Assembly (NCBI RefSeq): GCF_947498175.1
Contig: NZ_CANMJB010000011.1
Coordinates: 1 to 48,711 of the forward strand
Origin: an uncultured Algimonas sp.
GTDB lineage: Bacteria > Pseudomonadota > Alphaproteobacteria > Caulobacterales > Maricaulaceae
Length of the DNA: 48,711 nucleotides
Direction of reading: 5' to 3'
Position numbers and translations under genes: made by a program
Shown: positions 26,611-35,084 of the stretch, piece by piece
Layout: every line of letters begins with the position of its first letter
How positions within the stretch are numbered: the stretch's first letter is position 1
Notes under the pieces: model-generated
The model's database searches: none
The model's input: the letters and a program-made list of their open reading frames with translations, nothing else
Told to the model about the DNA's origin: nothing

Positions 26611-27763
26611 GGTGATCTCCCTTGATATCCGGCCCGAATCCTGCCCGCATCGTCAGAAGGGCGAGCCATGCGAAGCCGAAACCGATTGGCATGGCCGCGA
26701 CATGGAGCGCTTCGTCAGGCGGCCCGACCTCCAAACGCCACCCGACCAAGCCCGCCCCCAAGGCGCCACCCACGCCGATCATGGCGAGCGCGAGCGGCAC
26801 AAGCGAGGCCGAACCGCCAAAATGCCCCAAACGGGCGGTTCCGACGGCCAAGCCGAAATTCCAGCCGAACGACAGCAAGGCCAAGCCGAACAGCGCAAGC
26901 TCAGGCACGGCCATCATAAAGCAACCCGCGACCGCGGCGGCCCCCACGAGGGCGACGGATAGCGGAAGGATGCGGATAATCTGTGGAACGGTGGCGGCCA
27001 AGGATCCCAGCATGGCGAACACCAGCGACAGGATCGTCCAGGACACGAAACTGCTTTCCGACATAGCGTTTTCGAAGGTCACGAGAAACGTCCAGATACC
27101 AACAATCCCGGTCAGGAACGTCGCTATGGCCGACATCACCAAAGCGGCTGAGAGCTTGTCTCGCCATGGGATTGACGGCGTGGCAACGGTAACGCCCGGA
27201 TATACGACCGCCTTCACGCAGAACAGGCTCAGGCCAATCATGGCCGTGTGGGCCATGACCAACCCCGATACATGAACGGTCAATGAGAGCGGGCTTTCAA
27301 GAAAAGCGTTGGCGATCAGAGCGGCCAGCATCTGCGCGGCGAAAAGAAGGCCGACTGCCCGTGCCCCGTCGCCTGTCAGGCTGACGATTCTGAACAGCCC
27401 CCCGACGACCATGGCGCAACCGAATCCTGGCAGGGCGAAGAGGGGCGCGGCGGCCATCGGATCGAGGGCGGCATAGAGCGGCGCGAGCAGGGCCATCAGC
27501 AGCAGCCCGACAACCAAGGCTAAGCGCTGGATCGCGAACCGGAACATTGCTGCCACGATCCCCAACCCGAAACCAAGGCTGATCCAAGCGGAGTGATAGG
27601 CGATCTGTTTCGGGGAGAGTCCGAAGACCATGCGGAGTATGTTGGTCGTTTGCGGAGCGATGTTGAACAACAGTCCGGCGGTTGCGCTGATGACGCAGAG
27701 CGCTGCCATCGACGGCCGAGCGGTAAAGGCGGGCAGAGGCGGCGATGCGACGTCCGCTTTCAT
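26600..27763 (-). CDS. MFS-like 12-TM transporter
   Basis: A 387-aa polytopic membrane protein with about 12 hydrophobic segments (e.g. MAALCVISATAGLLFNIAP, LVVGLLLMALLAPLYAAL, FGLALLSFGWNFGLAVGTA). It has no standard MFS signature that I can point to but the layout of two six-helix halves fits. It lies between the amine oxidase (25 bp upstream) and ALDH (overlap), so it probably moves the guanidino or amine substrate, or a product, across the inner membrane. Confidence 0.75.
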   Translation of the reverse strand: MKADVASPPLPAFTARPSMAALCVISATAGLLFNIAPQTTNILRMVFGLSPKQIAYHSAWISLGFGLGIVAAMFRFAIQRLALVVGLLLMALLAPLYAALDPMAAAPLFALPGFGCAMVVGGLFRIVSLTGDGARAVGLLFAAQMLAALIANAFLESPLSLTVHVSGLVMAHTAMIGLSLFCVKAVVYPGVTVATPSIPWRDKLSAALVMSAIATFLTGIVGIWTFLVTFENAMSESSFVSWTILSLVFAMLGSLAATVPQIIRILPLSVALVGAAAVAGCFMMAVPELALFGLALLSFGWNFGLAVGTARLGHFGGSASLVPLALAMIGVGGALGAGLVGWRLEVGPPDEALHVAAMPIGFGFAWLALLTMRAGFGPDIKGDHRGS

Positions 27764-27788
27764 CCGCCGGAGAGTCCGATTGATCCGA

Positions 27789-29165
27789 TTAATGTTTCAG
27801 GAATTCCGCGACGTCCATGGCAGCAGCCTCTCCTGAACGGATCGCACCGTCGATATAGCCGGACCAGACCGGAGACGTCTCTGTGCCGGCCCAAAAGACG
27901 CGGCCGTGCGGGCGTCGCAGGGATGCGCCGTATTTTGTCATGGCCCCAGGCGGCATGTAGGCCCCGTAACATCCGCCCGAGAACGTTTCCTCGCACCAGT
28001 TCCGCTCGATGAAATCCACCGGCTCGGCCGCTTTGTCTCCAAAGGCGGCGACAAGGGTTCGCAAGACTTCGTCTCGGCGCGCTTCGGGCGTGCGGTCTTT
28101 CCAATCCACGGCCGCCTTGGCGTCGAAAAAGGCGCTAAGGAGCCCGACCGATGCGCCGGGAGGCGTCACGTCGAAGACGGGCGCGACGTCGTTGCGGTCG
28201 TCCACCAGCGATCCGTTCAGTCCTTGCTCACGCCAGAATGGCGTCTCGTAGGCGATCCAGACCTTGATGCAGGCCCCCATGACCTGGCGCTTGAGAAGCT
28301 CCTCGCGTGCGGCGGGCAATGGCGGATCAAACCGCATGAGATTGACGAGGGGAGGGGGCGCGGTCATGATGACAGCCGCGGCGGAATAGACGTCCGCCTC
28401 GGAGGTTTCCACCCTGACACCTGTCTCTGACTGCGTGATCGCGCTAACTTCGGCACCGAACACGATCTCCGAGCGAAGCCGATCCGCGAGTTTGACGGCG
28501 AGCTGATGAAGACCGCCGACATACAGATGATTTTGCGCCCCACCCGGGCCGGCTTGCACCAGGACTTCAAGTCCGCCGGCCGATGTCAGGTAGAACAGGA
28601 AAAACAGCATGGAGAGATCTTCCGGCTCGCAGCAGAAGACGCTCCTAACGATGAAAAACACCAGGGTCCGGACATTCCGGTCTCCGATGTTGCGGTCCGC
28701 CCATGACGCGACCGTGTGCCGGTCCAGCCTTTCGGCGAGAGCGCTCTCCCATGGAGATCCGGGGTCGATCTCGCTTCCTATTTTCTCTAGCTTCGCGATC
28801 AGAAGGCCGAGCTTGACCTTGGACACCAAGCCGATCTCGTTTTCCAGAGACTCGCCTTCGACCTCGACGCGCCTGTTCTTGACCCGGCCGACGCTGCGCC
28901 CTTGGAGAAAGGTCGGGTAGGTCTTCGCCCCCAACGTTTCCCCCAAGCTAGATAGCGCGGTCTGCGTCGGCCCGACCCACATGCCGCCCAGATCGACCGT
29001 CAGCCCCGCGATCTCCCCGCTTTCCGTTCGGCCGCCGACGCGGTCCCGCGCCTCTAGCACTTTGACGCGGAACCCTTCCGCCTCGAGTTTGGCGGCGGCG
29101 CACAATCCCGCGAAGCCCGCACCGACGACAATGCAGTCAACCGCGCCATGGGTGGATTGCGCCAT
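27789..29165 (-). CDS. flavin monoamine oxidase with predicted covalent FAD
   Basis: A 458-aa FAD amine oxidase related to monoamine oxidase and putrescine oxidase; it oxidises an amine to an aldehyde with release of ammonia and hydrogen peroxide. The dinucleotide site is VVGAGFAGLCAA (residues 13-24) with LEARDRVGGRT. FSGGCYGAYMPPG holds Cys399 at the place of the flavin-linked Cys of eukaryotic MAO; K301 in GACIKVWIAYE corresponds to the MAO active-site Lys. The C-terminus has GTETSPVWSGYIDGAIRSGE. ATG 29165 is preceded by GGGAGG; the open frame continues 54 codons further without support. The nearby katE could remove peroxide, which is inference. Confidence 0.92.
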   Translation of the reverse strand: MAQSTHGAVDCIVVGAGFAGLCAAAKLEAEGFRVKVLEARDRVGGRTESGEIAGLTVDLGGMWVGPTQTALSSLGETLGAKTYPTFLQGRSVGRVKNRRVEVEGESLENEIGLVSKVKLGLLIAKLEKIGSEIDPGSPWESALAERLDRHTVASWADRNIGDRNVRTLVFFIVRSVFCCEPEDLSMLFFLFYLTSAGGLEVLVQAGPGGAQNHLYVGGLHQLAVKLADRLRSEIVFGAEVSAITQSETGVRVETSEADVYSAAAVIMTAPPPLVNLMRFDPPLPAAREELLKRQVMGACIKVWIAYETPFWREQGLNGSLVDDRNDVAPVFDVTPPGASVGLLSAFFDAKAAVDWKDRTPEARRDEVLRTLVAAFGDKAAEPVDFIERNWCEETFSGGCYGAYMPPGAMTKYGASLRRPHGRVFWAGTETSPVWSGYIDGAIRSGEAAAMDVAEFLKH

Positions 29166-29175
29166 TCTGCCCTCC

Positions 29176-29955
29176 CTATTCGGGAACGTCGCAGGGGTAG
29201 AAAGTCTGCTTGAAAGCCACGGCATGCAGATCGATGTCGGAAAATGCCACGGTCGAAAGACCGCTTGTCTGGGCCATGCCCTGACAGGCCGGATTATAGA
29301 TGACGCCTCGCCCTTCGAAGGGCTCATTCAGGTCGTTGACACCCGTACGGTTGGAGGACGCCACGTAACAGCCTGAGGACACGGACGCCATGCGCATAGC
29401 CGTGTCGAAGAAATCCTTCATCAGCGGCGGCATGGCGCGCGGGACCACGATCAATTGCGCCCCGTTCCGGCCGTAATGGCGAGCGTGCTCGTTGAACATG
29501 ACGTCCGTGCAGATCAACATTCCGACTTTGACGCCGCCCACATCGATGACGGGAAATTTCCGTTCGCCCGGCACGTACCATTGCTGCTCCCAATAACCGA
29601 GCGAGTTGGGAACGTGCTGTTTCGTGTAGAAGTTCTCTACGCCCTGTCCTTCCCGCCAGACAAACCCCGCGTTCACGCGCTTGCCGTCCTGCATCATCAG
29701 GCGGCTGCCGATGACATTGCGCGCACCAAAGTCCGCCAGAGCGTCTATCGCCGCGTCATGGTCGGCGACGGATTGATCGAAATCCTCCTGATCAAACGTA
29801 TCTGAAGACGGAAGCCAGCGCCCGAAGGGAAGTTCGTTGAGCACAAGCAAGTCGGTTTCGGTGCGCTTGACCTGCTCGCAGGCGAGCGCCCATTCCTGTG
29901 CGCCCACACGAAAGACTGCGGGAAACTCCCCAACGGTTACTCTAAAGAACTGCAT
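29176..29955 (-). CDS. nitrilase-superfamily amidase (N-carbamoyl-amine type)
   Basis: A 259-aa carbon-nitrogen hydrolase. The Glu-Lys-Cys triad is E41 (LNELPFG), K112 (FYTKQHVPN) and C149 (GMLICTDVMF). The segment KQHVPNSLGYWEQQWYVPGE is reminiscent of N-carbamoylputrescine amidase (KxHIP...GYxExxYFxPG). It would release ammonia and carbon dioxide from a carbamoyl-amine formed by the neighbouring deiminase. Start ATG 29955 has AGGA upstream. It lies 36 bp downstream of the deiminase and 10 bp upstream of the amine oxidase gene. Confidence 0.88.
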   Translation of the reverse strand: MQFFRVTVGEFPAVFRVGAQEWALACEQVKRTETDLLVLNELPFGRWLPSSDTFDQEDFDQSVADHDAAIDALADFGARNVIGSRLMMQDGKRVNAGFVWREGQGVENFYTKQHVPNSLGYWEQQWYVPGERKFPVIDVGGVKVGMLICTDVMFNEHARHYGRNGAQLIVVPRAMPPLMKDFFDTAMRMASVSSGCYVASSNRTGVNDLNEPFEGRGVIYNPACQGMAQTSGLSTVAFSDIDLHAVAFKQTFYPCDVPE

Positions 29956-29991
29956 GATCGATCCTGCCTTGAGGCTTCGTGACGAATTGGC

Positions 29992-30867
29992 TTAGCGACG
30001 CACGATGGGAAATGTTGTGCAGCGGAAGGATCCCGGAAGCGCGATCACTTCGGAATAGTCCAGGAGGATGGGCTCCAAACCTTTTTTGGCGATCTCGTCG
30101 GCCAATCGTCCGCCAGGCGCCAGCATGACGACCTTGCCGCCACCGATCGCCAGCGTATTGATTTCCATGCCGCCCGCCTCGTCTTGCGTCGCATCGATCA
30201 ATTCGAAGCGGCTAGAGAGCCACTTGAGATCGTCCTCGCCGAAGGAATCGCGCTGAATGATGGCTACGCCTTCCGCGACGATGTTGAACAACGTGTCTGT
30301 GTGGATTACGCCACGATGCGTGAATTCGAGTGTCCTGACCGGCATGTCGATTCCATGGTCGCTCAAGATCTCCTCGACATTGGCGATCCCCTCACGGTCA
30401 GTTTCTTCCCCTAGTCCGATGATCAGAGTGTCGCGGTCGACCATGACGTCGCCACCCTCGATGCAGCCGCGCGTGACGCGGGCGACCGTCTCGATCTGCT
30501 CCAGAACAGGATCGAGACCCTCCAACTCGCGCCGGCGGTATGGGCGCCGGGGGCGGTCGACGATGGTGACGGAGCCGACCGTGAAGCCGACGTCGCGTGT
30601 GTAATGCTGCGCGACACCCGATCCCAACGGCTTCGCCCACAACACGTCGCCGCCATTGTTCTCGATCACTTTGGCGAGCGCCTGCTGCTGCCGGTGGACC
30701 AAGGCTTGGTCGTAGGGGCGCTGCGGGTGGCGCACGGCTTGATGCATGGCCGCCTCGTCGATGAGATCAGGCGGGATATTGGTGGCATCGAAATCAACGG
30801 CATTGGCCAGGCACATGACTACCTTTTCGAGGTGACCATACTCGTTGTTGACCGAGGGCTTTATCAT
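29992..30867 (-). CDS. amidinotransferase-fold deiminase (arginine deiminase/DDAH-like)
   Basis: A 291-aa guanidine-modifying hydrolase. Catalytic elements are IEGGDVM (E137/D140), THRGVIHTDTLFN (H189) and GSFRCTTFPIVR (C283); QHYTRDVGF binds the guanidinium end in relatives. It differs from canonical agmatine deiminase (no GGGNIHCITQ). A likely reaction is conversion of a guanidine to a ureido group with release of ammonia or a methylamine. ATG 30867 is chosen because the longer frame (TTG 30921) begins inside the -35/-10 promoter. First gene of the catabolic operon. Confidence 0.87.
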   Translation of the reverse strand: MIKPSVNNEYGHLEKVVMCLANAVDFDATNIPPDLIDEAAMHQAVRHPQRPYDQALVHRQQQALAKVIENNGGDVLWAKPLGSGVAQHYTRDVGFTVGSVTIVDRPRRPYRRRELEGLDPVLEQIETVARVTRGCIEGGDVMVDRDTLIIGLGEETDREGIANVEEILSDHGIDMPVRTLEFTHRGVIHTDTLFNIVAEGVAIIQRDSFGEDDLKWLSSRFELIDATQDEAGGMEINTLAIGGGKVVMLAPGGRLADEIAKKGLEPILLDYSEVIALPGSFRCTTFPIVRR

Positions 30868-30901
30868 TGTATCCGTTGATCCAAATGCAGTGTTTTCAGG
30901 T

Positions 30902-30929
30902 TTTATATACGCGTTACCCAAATTGTCAA
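30902..30929 (-). promoter_or_regulatory. sigma70-type promoter of the catabolic operon
   Basis: Minus strand: TTGACA (30924-30929), 16-bp spacer, TATAAA (30902-30907), 35 bp before ATG 30867. It lies in the 93-bp gap shared with tetR, so the TetR protein is well placed to repress it. Confidence 0.75.
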
Positions 30930-30960
30930 CCCGCCTGATGGTGCTGTTTGTGAGTCACAC

Positions 30961-31602
30961 ATGACGGAAAAAAAGACTGTCGGGCGTCCGGCTAAATCCT
31001 TGGAGGAGGCAACGGAAATCCGCCGCCAAATTATCGAGGCGGCCAAATCGCTTTTCGCTGAAGAAGGTTTTGACAATGTATCGATGCGAAAGATAGCTGT
31101 CAGAGCCGGATGTTCGGCGAGACGCCCTTACCTATATTTTTCCGGCAAGCAGCAAATAGTCAGGTATGTTTGGGAAGATTTTTTTGTAGAGCTGTTCGAT
31201 TTATGTGAAGAAGCGGTTTCGGCGGAGGCCTCTCCAATTGGTCGCTTACGAGCTTTCGCACAATGCTACGGCAACTATTGGTTTAGTCACCCGGAACGCT
31301 TCGAATTGGTGTACATGGTCAAAGATCAGGTGACCGACTCTGATGACGTGCTTTACGTCGACGGCTCCTCAGCCGTCGGGCGATATGTCATCGCCGAGGA
31401 CTTGATTGCGTCCTGCATGCAATCTGGCGAATTCAGAGAGGGCGACCCCCAGTTCGCTTCGCAACTCTTATTTGCCAACATCCATGGAATACTGTCGTTA
31501 CTCATAAACGTTTCGGAGTTTAAATGGGCTCCTTTCGATGACCTCCTTAGATCCTCTATCGAAATGTTTATTTTTTCACATACACACCAGTCCCAACACT
31601 GA
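30961..31602 (+). CDS. TetR-family regulator
   Basis: A 213-aa regulator. The helix-turn-helix spans about residues 22-68: EIRRQIIEAAKSLFAEEGFD, then VSMRKIAVRAGCSARRPYLYF. The ligand domain has several Trp/Tyr/Phe residues (CYGNYWFSHPERFELVYMV). It is divergent from the deiminase gene and probably senses its substrate. AT-richer than the backbone genes. Nothing else is transcribed with it on the right. Confidence 0.92.
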   Translation: MTEKKTVGRPAKSLEEATEIRRQIIEAAKSLFAEEGFDNVSMRKIAVRAGCSARRPYLYFSGKQQIVRYVWEDFFVELFDLCEEAVSAEASPIGRLRAFAQCYGNYWFSHPERFELVYMVKDQVTDSDDVLYVDGSSAVGRYVIAEDLIASCMQSGEFREGDPQFASQLLFANIHGILSLLINVSEFKWAPFDDLLRSSIEMFIFSHTHQSQH

Positions 31603-32164
31603 TCTGCTCCCATCATGTCGTCCACCTCTGAGCTAGAGGTTGGCGGCTTTGAAGTGCTTGGTTTCGGTAGTCTAGTCGAAGCGTTGAACCGAATTACGTG
31701 TCTTCTGCGGAGCGGCCTTTCAACCCTTGTCCATTAGCTGATCGTATGTCTTTATGACTGCCAGAGCAAAGAAGTGCCCAGCCGATCAACCTTAAAAGTC
31801 TTACCGTGACAGAAGCCGACGACGAAGCCTTTGTACGGCGACTCTACAATGCGTTGAGCTTTGGTGGTACCGGACGCTGACTGACCTCCTGCCCATTGAC
31901 TTCGAGGGGAGACTAGCCGCTGTCCTCCCCAAGAGCTTGAGCAGACTTACGCGGGTCGCAATGCCGTTTTAGGCGAATTTTCGCATCAAACTGCGTTAGC
32001 GGTAACATGTGCCCATAAGGCGTGGCGCTGGCGTCGGCATTGAGTTTATCTATCCGCAAGGGGAAGGTCTATCGTTACACTTTCTCTTTGGAGCAGATGA
32101 TCGAACCTTTTGCCAATCGGGGATTCCGCATTATGCTCACTTGCAGGTCGTTCTTGGAAAGCCG
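31603..32164. other. gene-free region, no feature recognised
   Basis: About 560 bp between the tetR stop and the tail of a TonB-receptor operon. All frames are broken by stops and I could not match any translated stretch to a known transposase or gene. It may be a decayed insertion at the joint between two island modules. Confidence 0.5.
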
Positions 32165-34312
32165 TTAAAACTGATCTGAAATTGTTAGCTTTACGAAAGC
32201 GCCGCGCTGTCGGTCTTGAAATTCGGAACCTGTCAGCGCTCCGGCACGGGTCGGCTCGAAAAACAGCCGCTCTCTAGGAAGATTCCGCCCGCCAATATTT
32301 CGGACTTCAAGCTGAGACTTGACGCCAAAGAAGCGCGTGGTCTCGATAAAGGCCGTCCAACCGGAACTCGGTGATCCTGCATCGATCTCGTCCACGAAGA
32401 AGAAGGCGATGTCGTAAGGAGCTTCATAACCCACACCCCAGGCGACCTTTAAGTTTGTCAGGTCTTGGCGGAAATCGATCTTGATGAGCGGGTCGCGAAG
32501 CTCGGTGATATTGCGCGTCATCCCCGTTAGCGGGTCATCGAATGAGGAATTGCGAAGGGTCACGTCCGCTTCCAGCAATCCGCCGGGAATAAAGCGTGTC
32601 AGCGGCAGACTGGCATTGGCCTCGATACCGTAGACTTGCGCCGATCCGGCATTGGCGACGCCAAAGGCCCCGGACGGAAGAATAACCTGTTCCAGCACGT
32701 CTTCGCGCCATTCGTGGAATGCACCGATGTTCAAGGCCGCACCCGATTTGGCGCGCACATCCGCTGTCAGGCTCGCACGCGTTGTCTGGTCGGGGCCAAG
32801 CTTGGGATTGCCGCCCAGCAAGCGGTCATCCTCTGCGTTTGCGGAGGCGGCGAAATCGTTGAAATCCAGTTGCCCGACACTCCGGCGTATGGCTGCGCGA
32901 AGCTGAAATTGATCGGAGAATTTTTGGGTCACGGCGAGCGACGGCTTGACGAATGTAAAGCTGCCGTCACCTTCTGCGTCACCGCCAATGGTGATGTCGG
33001 ATGTTTCGACCGCCATGCCCGCTTCGACTGTCCATTTGGGAGAAGCCACCCAAGTCAGATTGGCAAACGCCTCGCCGCGAAACTCCTCAATCGTGACATC
33101 AGAGGCCGGGAGGTCGATTGGGGTGATGACCCCGCTGTCCTCGAACTGAAAAGCGATCTCGGAGTCCAGTCGGTTATAAGCAAGCTCGACGCCAACCTCT
33201 GGACGGAGCTTGCCATCCAGCTTGCCATAGGTCCCGCGCGTCAGAAGTTCGACCGGGAAGCGGGAGGCCTCAAACCGGCTGATTGATGTCGGCGAACCGA
33301 TGGGTTCTTCGACAGTGTTCAAAGAGCTGACCTCACTATCGCGAAACGAGCCCAGACCCAGCACTTTCACGAACCAATCGTCGCGCACGGTCTTTGTCCA
33401 GTCCGCGCTGAGCTCGCCCTCCCAGAATTCGGAGTCGAACCGAATATCCGTGCGCCGGTCAGGCGCGCCGTTTGGCAAACGAGCGATAAACCCGTCCCGT
33501 CCCGTTTCTCGATAAAACCGACTATTGCCGAACCTCGCATTCAGCGTGAGCGACCCACCCCCGAGCAAGCGTTTTGCCTCTGTCGCAATGAATGCGTCGC
33601 GCAAGGTCGATGGCAGGGTTTCTTTCTCGAACAGAACCAGCTCACCATCAGCGTCGAACGTCCGGCGGTCGAATTTCGTAAACGGAAACTGCTCCCAGAA
33701 AGCGTTGAGCTTGGTCGTCGTCGTCCACGCGCCGAGAGGAGCTGTGATGGACACCTCGCCACGTGGATAAACCAGACCGTCCGAGTTGCGTTCCAGCTCG
33801 GCCGACCAGGTTCCCGCAATGATGTCGGGCTTGCGCACCACATTGGCGACAATGCTTTGTCCGGCCGTTTCGCCAGCACGCTGCGCCCCACGTGTGATCT
33901 CGATCCGCTCGACTGCGTCAGCGGGAATGCGCATCAGGAAGTCCTCCAGCCCGCCTGCCTTAATAGTCGGGCGCTCTTGGTCGACCAGCACATTGCCCGC
34001 CCCGCCCGCAAAGCCCCGCACATCGCTGCCGCCCTGAATGCCGAAGCCCGGCACGCGTTGAAGCAGTTCGAGAGCTGTCTGAGGGAAAAACTTATTGAAA
34101 AAACTACGAGGGTATATTTCGGTATTGCTGGGAGCTTCCGCAATCGTGGAAATGTCTGCCGGGTCGACCTGGGCAAGAATGGGGGAGGCCAAAAACAAGG
34201 TTAGCACCATTGGCAGCGCGAATCCTATGGCGCGCTTTCTGCTGGAAAATCTACACTGTCCCAAAATAGGCAAATCGGTCACGAGAGACGCAACTCTGTA
34301 AAAAGATGACAT
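32165..34312 (-). CDS. TonB-dependent receptor, last gene of the ABC operon
   Basis: A 715-aa outer-membrane protein. Hydrophobic signal segment ALPMVLTLFLASPILAQ at residues about 32-48; a downstream start at an internal Met is possible. The plug has TALELLQRVPGFGIQGGSD, VRGFAGGAGNVLVDQERP and DAVERIEITRGAQRAGETAG, a layout without the usual siderophore-receptor motifs. The barrel ends in FVKLTISDQF with the terminal Phe. It follows the ATPase gene by 22 bp, as the sixth gene of the operon. Confidence 0.9.
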   Translation of the reverse strand: MSSFYRVASLVTDLPILGQCRFSSRKRAIGFALPMVLTLFLASPILAQVDPADISTIAEAPSNTEIYPRSFFNKFFPQTALELLQRVPGFGIQGGSDVRGFAGGAGNVLVDQERPTIKAGGLEDFLMRIPADAVERIEITRGAQRAGETAGQSIVANVVRKPDIIAGTWSAELERNSDGLVYPRGEVSITAPLGAWTTTTKLNAFWEQFPFTKFDRRTFDADGELVLFEKETLPSTLRDAFIATEAKRLLGGGSLTLNARFGNSRFYRETGRDGFIARLPNGAPDRRTDIRFDSEFWEGELSADWTKTVRDDWFVKVLGLGSFRDSEVSSLNTVEEPIGSPTSISRFEASRFPVELLTRGTYGKLDGKLRPEVGVELAYNRLDSEIAFQFEDSGVITPIDLPASDVTIEEFRGEAFANLTWVASPKWTVEAGMAVETSDITIGGDAEGDGSFTFVKPSLAVTQKFSDQFQLRAAIRRSVGQLDFNDFAASANAEDDRLLGGNPKLGPDQTTRASLTADVRAKSGAALNIGAFHEWREDVLEQVILPSGAFGVANAGSAQVYGIEANASLPLTRFIPGGLLEADVTLRNSSFDDPLTGMTRNITELRDPLIKIDFRQDLTNLKVAWGVGYEAPYDIAFFFVDEIDAGSPSSGWTAFIETTRFFGVKSQLEVRNIGGRNLPRERLFFEPTRAGALTGSEFQDRQRGAFVKLTISDQF

Positions 34313-34334
34313 ACAAAGATTGCCAGATACGAGC

Positions 34335-35069
34335 TCATATCTTCATTCCAGACGAAGCTTGATGTACCCGGCCTCGCGCAACTGACAGATAGAGCGACTC
34401 TAACTCGCGCGCCGACAGTTCCTTCGCAGCCCGTTCATCCTGCAGAATGCCGGAATGCATGATGCCGATCCGGTCTGCGATATCCAAGGCGCGGAAGAGG
34501 TCGTGCGTGGCCATCAAAACAGCCACACCCTGTCCGCTGACGCGCTTGAGGGACTCGCTGAACTCGTAGGAGGCGGCGGGATCCAGGCCGCTGGTTGGTT
34601 CATCAAGCAGGAGGGCTTTCGCCTGTTTGGCCAAGGCTATGGCGATCCCGACCTTCTGGCGCATGCCTTTGGAGTAGCCGACGACTTTCCGACCGAAGGC
34701 CTCTTCCTGCAGTCCGGCTTGCGTCAAAAATCTCTTTAGCACGTCATGGTCGTAGGACTGTCCGCCAAGCCGAGCGAAATAATCGAGATTTTCTAAACCG
34801 GAAAACCAGCCATACAGGTTGACCTGCTCAGGAATGTAAGCCAGCGCGCGTCGGGCCGCGACCGGGTTCTCCTGAACGTTTATACCCGCAACACTGGTGC
34901 GCCCACCGGCGAGATCGACAAAACCTAGAAACGCGTTGATCGTGGTCGTCTTGCCCGCGCCATTGGGTCCGAGCAGCGCGTAGATTTCGCCCTCTGCAAT
35001 ATCGAGGTCCAGACCGCCCAGTGCGGTATGAGACCCATATGTGACGGTCAGTGTCTCGGCTTTAAGCAT
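34335..35069 (-). CDS. ABC transporter ATP-binding protein
   Basis: A 244-aa ATPase: Walker A GPNGAGKTT (about residues 34-42), signature-like YSKGMRQKV, Walker B LLLDEPTSGLD, and switch His in MATHDLF. It matches NosF/CcmA-type ATPases that pair with ABC-2 permeases. It lies 15 bp downstream of the second permease gene. Transported substrate unknown. Confidence 0.95.
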   Translation of the reverse strand: MLKAETLTVTYGSHTALGGLDLDIAEGEIYALLGPNGAGKTTTINAFLGFVDLAGGRTSVAGINVQENPVAARRALAYIPEQVNLYGWFSGLENLDYFARLGGQSYDHDVLKRFLTQAGLQEEAFGRKVVGYSKGMRQKVGIAIALAKQAKALLLDEPTSGLDPAASYEFSESLKRVSGQGVAVLMATHDLFRALDIADRIGIMHSGILQDERAAKELSARELESLYLSVARGRVHQASSGMKI

Positions 35070-35084
35070 TGGTTTTATCCCTGA

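Noticed and set aside
31603-32164. Remnant of an insertion sequence
   Set aside because: No inverted ends or translatable transposase segment could be recognised in any frame.
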